DNA of 57,701 nucleotides from Pseudomonas capeferrum (GTDB lineage Bacteria > Pseudomonadota > Gammaproteobacteria > Pseudomonadales > Pseudomonadaceae). The position numbers were made by a program, and so were the translations under genes. Position 1 is the first letter of the stretch. Each line of letters opens with the position of its first letter. The stretch lies in assembly GCF_013523055.1 (NCBI RefSeq), contig NZ_JAAMQM010000031.1, positions 1 to 57,701 of the forward strand, given 5' to 3'. The notes under the pieces were generated by a model. The model did not search any database and was not told the origin of the DNA. It saw only the letters and a list, made by a program, of their open reading frames with translations. This document shows positions 1 through 8,272 of the stretch, piece after piece.

Positions 1-187
1 CCCTTCCCGCATCGCCTGAAACGCTTAACTCATTGATCTTCAAGGAGTTTCTCGTTCCAACTACGCTGGAAGTGGTGCGCATTATAAGGACCTGGAGAAA
101 TGCGTCAACCCCTTATTTCAACAAACACCAAATTAACTTCAAAAGGGAGCAGGGAGGACTATCGCCCTCCTCACTACGTACTTCCAA
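1..187. other. 187-nt edge region, downstream of mmsA
   Basis: No gene is seen. A possible weak hairpin, GGAGG-GCGATAGT-CCTCC on the minus strand (about 150-170), follows the mmsA stop and is followed by a few T residues, so it may end that operon. The neighbouring gene lies outside the window. Confidence 0.35.
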
Positions 188-1681
188 TCAAAGACTGGGG
201 AAGGCGAATTGCGAAGCTTCATGGCTAGCGCGCTGCGGCCAGCGCTGAGTAATAGCCTTGCGCCGAGTGTAGAAACGCACACCATCAGGGCCATAGGCAT
301 GCAGGTCGCCAAATAGCGAGCGCTTCCAACCACCGAAGCTGTGGTAAGCCACCGGCACTGGCAGCGGCACGTTGACCCCTACCATGCCCACTTCGATCTC
401 ATCACAGAACAGGCGCGCCGCTTCACCGTCGCGAGTGAAGATGCAGGTCCCGTTGCCATACTCGTGATCGTTGATCAGCTGCATGGCCGCTTCCAGGCTG
501 TTCACCCGCACCACACACAGCACCGGCCCGAAGATTTCTTCTTTATAGATACGCATGTCCGGCGTTACCCGATCGAACAGGGTCCCTCCAAGGAAGTATC
601 CATCCTCATGCCCGGCAACCCGATAGCCTCGGCCGTCGACAACCAGCCTGGCACCGGCGGATACGCCATCGTCGATATACCCCACGACCTTGTCTCGTGC
701 CGCGGCGGTGACCAATGGCCCCATATCGAGGCCACAGGAAGTACCGGCTCCGATCTTCAATGCCTTGATTTGCGGCTCCAGCTTGGCAATCAGCGCATCG
801 GCGACCTGATCGCCCACACAGACAGCCACGGAAATCGCCATGCAGCGCTCGCCACATGATCCATAAGCCGCCCCCATGAGTGCACTGACGGCATTGTCCA
901 GATCAGCATCGGGCATGAGTACCGCATGGTTCTTGGCGCCACCCAGAGCCTGGACGCGCTTGCCACGACGGGTCCCTTCGGCATAGATGTATTCGGCGAT
1001 CGGCGTCGAACCCACAAAACTCAACGCTTTTACCTCGGGTGCCTCGATCAGCGCATCCACCGCTTCCTTGTCACCGTGCACGACGTTGAGCACGCCCTTG
1101 GGCAGCCCTGCCTCATGCAACAACTGGGCGATCAACAGAGTCGAGCTGGGATCGCGCTCCGACGGCTTTAGGATGAAGCAGTTGCCACAGGCGATCGCCA
1201 GTGGGTACATCCACAGCGGCACCATCGCCGGAAAGTTGAACGGGGTGATCCCGGCCACCACGCCCAGCGGCTGGAAATCCGACCATGCATCTATGTTAGG
1301 ACCGACGTTACGACTGTACTCGCCCTTCAACACTTCAGGCGCGGCGCAGGCGAACTCGACGTTCTCGATCCCACGCTTGAGTTCGCCCGCGGCATCCTCC
1401 AGGGTCTTGCCATGCTCCTCGCTGATCAACTGCGAGATGCGCGCCTCGTTCTGCTCCAGCAATTGCTTGAAGCGGAACATCACTTGCGCCCGTTTGGCCG
1501 GTGGCGTATTCCGCCAGGCCGGGAATGCCGCCTTGGCGGAATCGATGGCCAGTTGCACGGTGGCCCGACTGGCCAGCTCGACCTGATTGATGGCCTGCCC
1601 AGTGGACGGGTTGAAGACATCGGCGGTGCGTTCGCCCTTGGAAACCAGCTCACCGTGGATCAGATGCTGAACGATGCTCAT
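188..1681 (-). CDS. mmsA: methylmalonate-semialdehyde dehydrogenase (CoA-acylating)
   Basis: A 497-aa cytosolic aldehyde dehydrogenase, full length for the MmsA branch. It converts methylmalonate or malonate semialdehyde plus CoA and NAD+ to propionyl-CoA or acetyl-CoA and CO2, the last step of valine and beta-alanine breakdown. The Rossmann-type NAD region spans about residues 140-260 (FNFP near 149, SFVGST near 221, ALGGAKNH near 245). The catalytic cysteine is C280 in GERCMA, and the EIFGPV motif follows near residue 388. The ATG at 1681 has a GGAG about 8 nt upstream. It lies 66 nt downstream of the omega-amino-acid transaminase on the same strand, so the pair should be an operon: the transaminase makes malonate semialdehyde and this enzyme consumes it. 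Family assignment is firm. The preferred substrate is inferred from the neighbour. Confidence 0.95.
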   Translation of the reverse strand: MSIVQHLIHGELVSKGERTADVFNPSTGQAINQVELASRATVQLAIDSAKAAFPAWRNTPPAKRAQVMFRFKQLLEQNEARISQLISEEHGKTLEDAAGELKRGIENVEFACAAPEVLKGEYSRNVGPNIDAWSDFQPLGVVAGITPFNFPAMVPLWMYPLAIACGNCFILKPSERDPSSTLLIAQLLHEAGLPKGVLNVVHGDKEAVDALIEAPEVKALSFVGSTPIAEYIYAEGTRRGKRVQALGGAKNHAVLMPDADLDNAVSALMGAAYGSCGERCMAISVAVCVGDQVADALIAKLEPQIKALKIGAGTSCGLDMGPLVTAAARDKVVGYIDDGVSAGARLVVDGRGYRVAGHEDGYFLGGTLFDRVTPDMRIYKEEIFGPVLCVVRVNSLEAAMQLINDHEYGNGTCIFTRDGEAARLFCDEIEVGMVGVNVPLPVPVAYHSFGGWKRSLFGDLHAYGPDGVRFYTRRKAITQRWPQRASHEASQFAFPSL

Positions 1682-1747
1682 GCAAAACTCCGTATGAAAA
1701 AGGGATAAGCAGGCGCGCCATACACGCCTGCGGACACAGTCTGAGAA

Positions 1748-3094
1748 TCAGTCGATCTGGTTCAACGCCTCACCCACGGCATCGAACAGACGATCCAGCT
1801 CCTGCGGCTTGGTGTTGAAGGTTGGGCCGAACTGCAAGGTGTCTCCGCCGAAGCGCACATAGAAGCCGGCTTTCCACAGTTTCATTCCCGCCTCATAGGG
1901 GCGCACGATGGCATCGCCGTCGCGAGGTGCGATCTGGATGGCCCCGGCCAAGCCATAGTTGCGAATGTCGACGACGTTCTTGGTGCCCTTGATGCCGTGC
2001 AAAACCTTCTCGAAGTGCGGTGCCAGCTCGGCGGCCGATTGCACCAGGCTTTCCTTCTGCAGCAAATCCAGTGCCGCGATCCCGGCGGCACAAGCCACAG
2101 GGTGCGCCGAGTAGGTATAGCCGTGCGGGAACTCCACCGCGTACTCGGGCGTAGGCTGGCTCATGAAGGTCTGGTAGATCTCGGTGCTGGCGATCACCGC
2201 GCCCATCGGGATCGCGCCATTGGTTACCTGTTTGGCGATGCACATCAGGTCCGGAGTCACCCCGAAGGCCTCGGCACCGGTCATGGCGCCCATGCGACCG
2301 AATCCGGTAATGACTTCGTCGAAGATCAGCAGGATATTGTGCTGATCGCAGATCTCGCGCAGACGCTTGAGGTAACCCTTTGGCGGCGGCAGCACACCAG
2401 CGGAACCCGCCAGCGGCTCGACGATCAATGCCGCGATGTTCGAGGCATCGTGCAGCTCGATCAGCTTGAGCATTTCATCGGCCAGCGCGATACCGCCCTC
2501 TTCCGGCATGCCCTTGGTGAAGGCATTGCCCGGCAGCAGCGTGTGCGGCAGATGGTCGACGTCCAACAGTTGGCCGAACATCTTGCGATTGCCATTGACC
2601 CCACCCAGGCTGGTACCCGCGATATTGACACCGTGATATCCGCGGGCACGACCGATCAACTTGGTCTTGGTGGCCTGCCCCTTCAGCCGCCAATAAGCGC
2701 GCACCATCTTCACCGCGGTATCGGCGCACTCGGATCCGGAGTTGGTGAAGAACACATGGTTCAGATTGCCGGGAGTCAGCTCGGTGATCTTCTCCGCCAG
2801 CTGGAAAGACAGCGGATGGCCGAACTGAAACGCCGGCGAATAATCCAGCACACCCAACTGGCGCGATACGGCTTCCTGGATTTCCTTGCGAGTATGCCCG
2901 GCGCCACAGGTCCACAATCCCGACAACGCATCGAAGATCCTACGCCCCTTGTCATCGACCAGATGATTGCCCTCGGCCGCCACGATCAGTCGTGGATCAC
3001 GCTGGAAGTTACGGTTGGCGGTATAAGGCATCCAGTGGGCATCCAGCTTCAGCTGGCTCGCCAGACCGGCGTGAGCGCTTTCAGGCATGTTCAT
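1748..3094 (-). CDS. bauA: beta-alanine/omega-amino acid:pyruvate aminotransferase
   Basis: A 448-aa class III PLP aminotransferase. It is very close to the P. putida omega-amino acid:pyruvate transaminase I recall, sharing the N-terminal LDAHWMPYTANRNF stretch and SGLWTCGAGH. It moves the amino group of beta-alanine (and other omega-amino acids) to pyruvate, giving malonate semialdehyde and alanine. Cofactor residues are visible: the Asp of FDEVITGFGR and the Schiff-base Lys of IAKQVTNG. I chose the ATG at 3094 because a GAGGAA sits 7 nt upstream and the protein then begins MNMPE as in the family. The frame stays open to 3124, but that start has no better site. It is followed by mmsA and diverges from a LysR gene, which is the likely regulator. 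Confidence 0.95.
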   Translation of the reverse strand: MNMPESAHAGLASQLKLDAHWMPYTANRNFQRDPRLIVAAEGNHLVDDKGRRIFDALSGLWTCGAGHTRKEIQEAVSRQLGVLDYSPAFQFGHPLSFQLAEKITELTPGNLNHVFFTNSGSECADTAVKMVRAYWRLKGQATKTKLIGRARGYHGVNIAGTSLGGVNGNRKMFGQLLDVDHLPHTLLPGNAFTKGMPEEGGIALADEMLKLIELHDASNIAALIVEPLAGSAGVLPPPKGYLKRLREICDQHNILLIFDEVITGFGRMGAMTGAEAFGVTPDLMCIAKQVTNGAIPMGAVIASTEIYQTFMSQPTPEYAVEFPHGYTYSAHPVACAAGIAALDLLQKESLVQSAAELAPHFEKVLHGIKGTKNVVDIRNYGLAGAIQIAPRDGDAIVRPYEAGMKLWKAGFYVRFGGDTLQFGPTFNTKPQELDRLFDAVGEALNQID

Positions 3095-3320
3095 CGGGCG
3101 GTTCCTCGCAAGACGATTAGGCAACGATGGGTGTTGTTGCGACTACGTTGGCATAGGGATAAAGTCTGGAAAATCCTGCTTTTGCGAAGTTCACATCCGA
3201 CGTGACTAAACAATGAGACGTCCGTGAGCCTGTAAGCGCCTCAGGTTGCCAGCGATGCTAACGATGAGCCGCTGGTCGCTAAAGTGCCTACCGATGACTT
3301 ACTCAACCCAAAGGTCTACC

Positions 3321-4235
3321 GTGAAACGTCCCCAATCCCTCGCCCAAGTCAGCGATTTCGACATACGTCTCCTGAAGATCTACCGCAGCGTAGTGGAGTG
3401 TGGCGGATTTTCAGCGGCTGAAAACGTGCTCGGGATTGGCCGGTCGGCCATCAGCCAGCAGATGAGCGATCTCGAGCAACGTCTTGGCCTGCGCCTGTGC
3501 CAACGGGGTCGGGCCGGATTCTCCCTCACGGAGGAAGGCCGCGAGGTCTACCAGTCGGCCCTGCAATTGCTCGGCGCACTGGAATCGTTCCGCACCGAGG
3601 TCAACGGTCTGCACCAGCACCTGCGCGGCGAGCTGAACATCGGCCTGACCGACAACCTGGTGACCTTGCCGCACATGCGCATCACCCATGCACTGGCCGA
3701 ACTAAAGGACCGCGGGCCGGATGTACGTATCCAGATCCGCATGATCGCGCCCAGCCAGGTAGAGCAAGGCGTGCTCGACGGCAGCCTGCACGTCGGCGTC
3801 GTCCCGCAGACCAGCCCCTTGTCGGGCCTGGAATACGCGCCGCTGTACAGCGAACGTTCGCTGCTCTACTGCGCTGTGGGCCACCCATTGTTCTATGCCG
3901 ACGACCAACAGATAGACGACGAACGCCTCAATACCCAGGATGCCATTGCGCCCACCTTCCGCCTGCCTGCCGATATCCAGGCCCATTACCAAGCCTTGCA
4001 TTGCACGGCCAGCGCCTCTGACAGAGAGGGCATGGCCTTCCTCATTCTTACCGGGCGCTTCATCGGCTACCTGCCTGATCACTACGCCAATGCCTGGGTA
4101 CAGCAAGGACGCCTGCGCGCGCTGAAGCCCCACCAACGCTTCCATGACCTGGGCCTGAGTTGGGTGACCCGCAAAGGCCGCCGGCCGAATCTGGTGCTCG
4201 AAAGTTTCCTCGAAAGCCTGGCAGCCACACGCTAG
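3321..4235 (+). CDS. LysR-family transcriptional regulator
   Basis: A 304-aa LysR-type regulator. The N-terminal winged helix-turn-helix is at about residues 10-70 (SDFDIRLLKIYRSV, then FSAAENVLGIGRSAIS). A substrate-binding domain fills about residues 95-300. I prefer the GTG start at 3321 because an AAAGG lies about 6 nt upstream; an in-frame ATG at 3294 has no clear ribosome binding site. The gene diverges from the transaminase-mmsA pair across 226 nt, the usual LysR layout, so it probably activates that operon in response to an amino acid or semialdehyde. The target is inferred from position only. I saw no unambiguous T-N11-A box in the gap. Confidence 0.88.
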   Translation: MKRPQSLAQVSDFDIRLLKIYRSVVECGGFSAAENVLGIGRSAISQQMSDLEQRLGLRLCQRGRAGFSLTEEGREVYQSALQLLGALESFRTEVNGLHQHLRGELNIGLTDNLVTLPHMRITHALAELKDRGPDVRIQIRMIAPSQVEQGVLDGSLHVGVVPQTSPLSGLEYAPLYSERSLLYCAVGHPLFYADDQQIDDERLNTQDAIAPTFRLPADIQAHYQALHCTASASDREGMAFLILTGRFIGYLPDHYANAWVQQGRLRALKPHQRFHDLGLSWVTRKGRRPNLVLESFLESLAATR

Positions 4236-4305
4236 CGCTTGTCACTTCGGCCCAGGCAGGTAATCTGTCGACATTCGTTGCCACCGACCTGTGCGGAATC
4301 CGTCC

Positions 4306-4968
4306 ATGACCTTTGAAGTCCCTGCGCATCGCATCCCCTCCTCGGGCAAGCCCGCCGGCCGCATTCGCCAGAAGAACGAGCAGGCCATCATTCAGGCCGC
4401 CGAAGACGAGTTCGCGCGTCATGGTTTCAAGGGCACCAGCATGAACACCATCGCGGTGAAGGCCGGCTTGCCGAAAGCCAACCTGCATTATTACTTCACC
4501 AACAAGCTCGGGCTGTACATCGCGGTGCTCAGCAACATCATCGAGCTGTGGGACAGTACCTTCAACGCCCTGAGTGTCGATGACGACCCGGCAGCAGCAC
4601 TCGCTCATTACATCCGGACCAAGATAGAGTTCTCTCGACGCAATCCCCAGGCCTCGCGGATCTTCGCCATGGAGGTGATCAGCGGCGGGCAATGCCTGAA
4701 CGAATATTTCAGCGCGGACTACCGGGATTGGTTCCGGGGTCGAGCCGCCGTCTTCCAGGCCTGGATCGATGCCGGAAAGATGGACCCCGTCGACCCGGTA
4801 CACCTGATCTTCCTGCTGTGGAGCAGCACCCAGCATTACGCCGATTTCGCCACCCAGATCTGCCAGGTCACAGGCCATAGCCGCCTGACCAAGCAAGACA
4901 TGGAAGCTGCTGGCACCAATCTTATCCACATCATTCTAAAAGGCTGCGGCATCGCGCCGGCTTCCTGA
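4306..4968 (+). CDS. TetR-family regulator, RutR/YcdC-like
   Basis: A 220-aa TetR-type repressor. The DNA-binding domain is at about residues 24-70 (KNEQAIIQAAEDEFARHGF, then the recognition helix around GLPKANLHYYFTNK). The rest matches the RutR/YcdC-like C-terminal ligand domain, with DYRDWFRGR near residue 143 and a hydrophobic WSSTQHYADF helix. RutR proteins respond to pyrimidines, and pyrimidine breakdown yields beta-alanine. The nearby beta-alanine transaminase and mmsA therefore make a pyrimidine or beta-alanine role plausible. The ATG at 4306 is chosen with GGAA 8 nt upstream; an in-frame GTG at 4291 is possible. The yigZ-like gene starts 8 nt after the stop and is probably co-transcribed. 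Confidence 0.85.
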   Translation: MTFEVPAHRIPSSGKPAGRIRQKNEQAIIQAAEDEFARHGFKGTSMNTIAVKAGLPKANLHYYFTNKLGLYIAVLSNIIELWDSTFNALSVDDDPAAALAHYIRTKIEFSRRNPQASRIFAMEVISGGQCLNEYFSADYRDWFRGRAAVFQAWIDAGKMDPVDPVHLIFLLWSSTQHYADFATQICQVTGHSRLTKQDMEAAGTNLIHIILKGCGIAPAS

Positions 4969-4976
4969 CCGACTTT

Positions 4977-5561
4977 ATGCCTTCTACGCTGCTAGACCTC
5001 TGCGAGTTTCGCGAAGAAATCCGCAAAAGCCGCTTCATCACTCTCGCCGCGCCGATTACCAGCGCCGCCGACGCGATGCGCTTCATCGAACAGCACAGCG
5101 ACCTGGCCGCCACTCACAACTGCTGGGCCTGGAAACTGGGAGACCAATACCGTAGCAACGACGATGGAGAGCCCGGCGGTACTGCCGGGCGTCCTATCCT
5201 CGCCGCCATCGAGGCCCAGGATTGCGATCAGGTAGCCGTATTGGTGATTCGCTGGTATGGCGGCATCCAGCTGGGCACTGGCGGTCTCGCTCGCGCTTAC
5301 GGAGGCGGCGCCAACAAGTGCCTGCAGCAGGCGCCCAAGCGATTGCTGGTCAGGCGCAGCGAATTCAGCTGCAGCTGCGCCTTCAGCGAGCTGGCGCTGC
5401 TCAAGCTGCGTCTGGCCGACGTTGACGGTCTGGTAATGGACGAACGCTTCACCGCCAATGGCGTCGACTTGCGGGTCGCCGTGGCGCAAACCCATATGCA
5501 GACACTGCAACAGCAGCTCGCCGATCTCAGCCGCGGGCGCATCAGCCTGGAGCCCTGTTGA
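4977..5561 (+). CDS. yigZ: YigZ/IMPACT family protein
   Basis: A 194-aa protein of the IMPACT/YigZ family. The N-terminal UPF0029 fold (residues 10-125) carries the characteristic HNCWAWK, DDGEPGGTAG and VIRWYGGIQLGTGGLARAY motifs. The C-terminal part (about 135-192) is the DUF1949 ferredoxin-like domain. YigZ proteins are cytosolic, and their bacterial function is poorly defined; a role in nucleic-acid or translation control is suggested by the eukaryotic homologue. The start ATG at 4977 has no strong ribosome binding site and lies 8 nt after the TetR stop, which suggests translational coupling. A 7-bp hairpin just past the stop (5566-5584) could help end transcription but lacks a T-run. Confidence 0.9.
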   Translation: MPSTLLDLCEFREEIRKSRFITLAAPITSAADAMRFIEQHSDLAATHNCWAWKLGDQYRSNDDGEPGGTAGRPILAAIEAQDCDQVAVLVIRWYGGIQLGTGGLARAYGGGANKCLQQAPKRLLVRRSEFSCSCAFSELALLKLRLADVDGLVMDERFTANGVDLRVAVAQTHMQTLQQQLADLSRGRISLEPC

Positions 5562-6007
5562 GATTGCCCACAACTACTGTGGGCCTGCCTGTGGATAAGC
5601 TTGGGGCACTCTTCTCCAGCCCTTTGAAACCAAGGCCTGCAGACGCATGATCATATTTTGATCACATTTTCATGACAACCGTTAAACCGATCATGTACCA
5701 GCAAGTTATCCCCAGTCCAACACGTGCAAGGCCACCGCTCGGGGGTCCTTCCTCATTGCACACATTTACTGTGGAGGAGCCTGTGGATAACCAGTGAGCC
5801 CCTTGGAATCCCCCAGACTCTGTCGAACTCTGATCAGTTTGGTTAATTATTGAGCAATGGGGTTCCACGGCTTGTCAGGACAATGGCCTGTCGGCTCGCT
5901 CGGCCTACATGGAGCGAAAAATCTTCGCTGGAGTATCCTGCATCCTTATCCGCTGTCAGACACACCCGCGCCACGTCGGCGCAAGATGAATCCAAAGGAG
6001 TAGCGAT
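5562..6007. other. 446-nt intergenic region with DnaA-box-like 9-mers
   Basis: I see no supportable gene here. The region is locally AT-rich around 5648-5700. It holds two exact copies of the DnaA-box 9-mer TTATCCACA read on the minus strand (5590-5598 and 5782-5790) and one single-mismatch copy on the plus strand (5706-5714). It also has two TGATCA palindromes spaced 11 bp apart (5648-5653, 5659-5664). A small hairpin at 5566-5584 follows the yigZ stop. The promoter of the downstream SDR gene should lie in the last 150 nt; its AAAGGAG ribosome binding site is just before 6008. Confidence 0.5.
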
Positions 6008-6694
6008 ATGTCCGCCAACAAGACCGCGCTGATCATTGGTGCCTCACGTGGCCTGGGCCTTGGCCTGGCCCAGCGTCTGCACGAGGATGGCTGGAACGTC
6101 ATGGCCACCGTCCGCGATCCCGGCAAGCGAACCGGCTTGTCGGATATCCCCGGAATTCGCATCGAAACCTTGGAAATGAACGACGGCCATCAGCTCGATG
6201 CGCTGCAGCAACGACTGCATGGTGAAGTCTTCGACCTGGTGTTCATCAACGCCGGGGTAATGGGCCCTCAGCCCCAAGATCCCGAGCAGGTCCAGCTGGC
6301 AGACATCGGCCACCTGTTCATGACCAATGCCGTGGCCCCGATCCGGGTAGCCCAACGGCTGGTCGGTCAAGTTCGCGAAGGTAGCGGTGTACTGGCGTTC
6401 ATGAGCTCGATATTGGGTAGCATCGCCATCCCCGATGGCGGCGAACTCTGTCTCTACAAGGCCAGCAAGGCAGCCTTGAATTCCATGATCAACAGCTTCG
6501 TGGTGCAACAGCAGCGGCCCGACCTTTGCGTGCTGGCGATGCATCCGGGCTGGGTAAAGACCGAAATGGGCGGCGAGAATGCCGAGATCGATGTGCTCAC
6601 CAGCACCCGAGGCTTGCTCGATCAGATCAAGGCACTGAGGGGCCATGGCGGCCTGCGTTTCATCAACTACAAGGGTGAAAACCTCACCTGGTGA
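6008..6694 (+). CDS. short-chain dehydrogenase/reductase
   Basis: A 228-aa classical SDR, a cytosolic NAD(P)-dependent oxidoreductase. The nucleotide-binding GASRGLGLG motif is at residues 13-21, the NAG motif near 80, a catalytic Ser in the FMSSILG segment and the YKASK catalytic Tyr/Lys pair near 155-159. An AAAGGAG ribosome binding site precedes the ATG by 7 nt. It resembles the CsgA/sniffer-like subgroup of SDRs, for which the substrate is not known. It is followed after 120 nt by the amidohydrolase gene, so the two may or may not share a transcript. Nothing in the sequence identifies the substrate. Confidence 0.9.
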   Translation: MSANKTALIIGASRGLGLGLAQRLHEDGWNVMATVRDPGKRTGLSDIPGIRIETLEMNDGHQLDALQQRLHGEVFDLVFINAGVMGPQPQDPEQVQLADIGHLFMTNAVAPIRVAQRLVGQVREGSGVLAFMSSILGSIAIPDGGELCLYKASKAALNSMINSFVVQQQRPDLCVLAMHPGWVKTEMGGENAEIDVLTSTRGLLDQIKALRGHGGLRFINYKGENLTW

Positions 6695-6814
6695 ATTGAA
6701 CGCCGCGAAGCGAGGCAGTAGACTCGCTACCTCGCCCTCGCGGCGGACCTGGATCAGCAGACAGGGCAACACTGAGCTGGCTAACCTGAACTCACTTTCA
6801 GAGGAGCCGGCACC

Positions 6815-8170
6815 ATGCCTGCGACCCGTATCTGGTTGAAATCTCCCCTCGCCATCTTCACCGCCAACGACCTCGATGCTCGAGGCGGCCTGGTCATCGA
6901 GGATGGCCGCATCAGCGAACTGCTCGCCCCCGGCCAAATGCCCGCCCTGCCTTGTCAGCAGATTTTCGATGCACGGGAGCATGTGCTTCTGCCAGGCCTC
7001 ATCAATACACATCATCATTTCTACCAGACGCTGACTCGCGCCTGGGCGCCCGTGGTCAACCAACCCCTGTTTCCCTGGCTAAAGACCCTGTACCCCGTGT
7101 GGGCCCGGCTGACACCCGCCAAGCTGGAGCTGGCCACCCAGGTAGCCCTCGCCGAACTGCTGCTCTCCGGTTGCACGACCGCGGCCGATCATCATTACCT
7201 GTTCCCCGATGGTCTCGACCATGCCATTGATGTACAGGTCGAAGTCGTACGCAAACTGGGCATGCGCGCCATGCTGACCCGCGGTTCGATGAGCCTGGGC
7301 GAAGCCGACGGCGGATTGCCGCCCCAACAGACGGTCCAGGACGGCGATGTCATCCTCGCCGACAGCCAGCGACTTATCCACAGCTACCATGAGCGTGGAG
7401 ATGGGGCTCGCATCCAGATTGCCCTGGCCCCCTGCTCCCCCTTCTCGGTCACGCCGGAAATCATGCGCGCCAGCGCCCAGCTCGCGCAGGACCTGGATGT
7501 GCGCCTGCATACCCACTTGGCCGAGACCTTGGATGAGGAAGATTTCTGCCTGCAACGTTTCGGCCTGCGTACCGTGGACTATCTCGATAGCGTCGGTTGG
7601 CTCGGCCCACGCACCTGGCTGGCACATGGCATCCACTTCAATGCCGACGAAATCGCGCGGCTGGGTCAGGCAGGGACCGGCATCTGCCACTGCCCGAGCT
7701 CGAACATGCGCCTGGCGTCCGGCATCTGCCCGACAGTGGAACTGGAGCATGCCGGCGCCCCGCTCGGCCTGGGCGTCGATGGCTCGGCGTCCAACGATGC
7801 CTCGAACATGATTCTCGAGGCGCGCCAGGCCCTCTATCTGCAGCGCTTGCGTTATGGCGCCGAGCGGATCACTCCGGAACGCGTCCTGGGGTGGGCGACC
7901 CGCGGCTCGGCACGACTGCTTGGCCGTACCGACATCGGCGAACTGGCGCCCGGCAAGCAAGCCGACCTCGCACTGTTCAAGCTCGACGCGCTGCGCTTCT
8001 CGGGCAGCCACGACCCACTGTCGGCCTTGCTGCTGTGCGGTGCCGATCGTGCTGACCGAGTGATGATCGGCGGACAGTGGCGCGTTATCGACGGTCAGGT
8101 CGAAGGCCTGGACATCCAGGCGTTGATTGCCAATCACAGCCAAGCCGCCGCTCAGCTTATCGCCGGCTGA
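6815..8170 (+). CDS. amidohydrolase, 8-oxoguanine deaminase type
   Basis: A 451-aa amidohydrolase-superfamily deaminase. Metal-ligand motifs are in order: the HxH within NTHHHFYQTLTR (near residue 69), THLAET (near 237), AHGIHF (near 269) and the Asp of GVDGSASND (near 320). The pattern fits the hydroxyatrazine/8-oxoguanine deaminase group. P. aeruginosa PA0142 in this group was shown to deaminate 8-oxoguanine to urate. The expected role is salvage or detoxification of oxidised purine bases in the cytosol. GAGGAG lies 9 nt before the ATG. A perfect 9-bp hairpin follows the stop (8183-8205), and the adenine deaminase gene comes next, so purine base deamination is a shared theme. The exact substrate remains inferred. 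Confidence 0.85.
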   Translation: MPATRIWLKSPLAIFTANDLDARGGLVIEDGRISELLAPGQMPALPCQQIFDAREHVLLPGLINTHHHFYQTLTRAWAPVVNQPLFPWLKTLYPVWARLTPAKLELATQVALAELLLSGCTTAADHHYLFPDGLDHAIDVQVEVVRKLGMRAMLTRGSMSLGEADGGLPPQQTVQDGDVILADSQRLIHSYHERGDGARIQIALAPCSPFSVTPEIMRASAQLAQDLDVRLHTHLAETLDEEDFCLQRFGLRTVDYLDSVGWLGPRTWLAHGIHFNADEIARLGQAGTGICHCPSSNMRLASGICPTVELEHAGAPLGLGVDGSASNDASNMILEARQALYLQRLRYGAERITPERVLGWATRGSARLLGRTDIGELAPGKQADLALFKLDALRFSGSHDPLSALLLCGADRADRVMIGGQWRVIDGQVEGLDIQALIANHSQAAAQLIAG

Positions 8171-8182
8171 GCCTGTCTGAAG

Positions 8183-8205
8183 CGACCGGGCACGTCGCCC
8201 GGTCG
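8183..8205 (+). terminator. hairpin between the two deaminase genes
   Basis: A perfect 9-bp stem (8183-8191 with 8197-8205) closes a 5-nt loop 12 nt after the amidohydrolase stop. It has no T-run, so it is either a weak terminator or an RNA-stabilising stem rather than a strong Rho-independent site. Confidence 0.4.
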
Positions 8206-8272
8206 ATCCGCCTGCCCGCCGTGCCGCAAGCCCTGTAGAATGGCGGCAACCGTTCCTGATCGAGACCAAGAC

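Noticed and set aside
5648..5670. A CRP/Vfr-type site in the AT-rich gap after yigZ.
   Set aside because: Only the right half (GATCACATTTT) is good. The left half does not match at the needed spacing.
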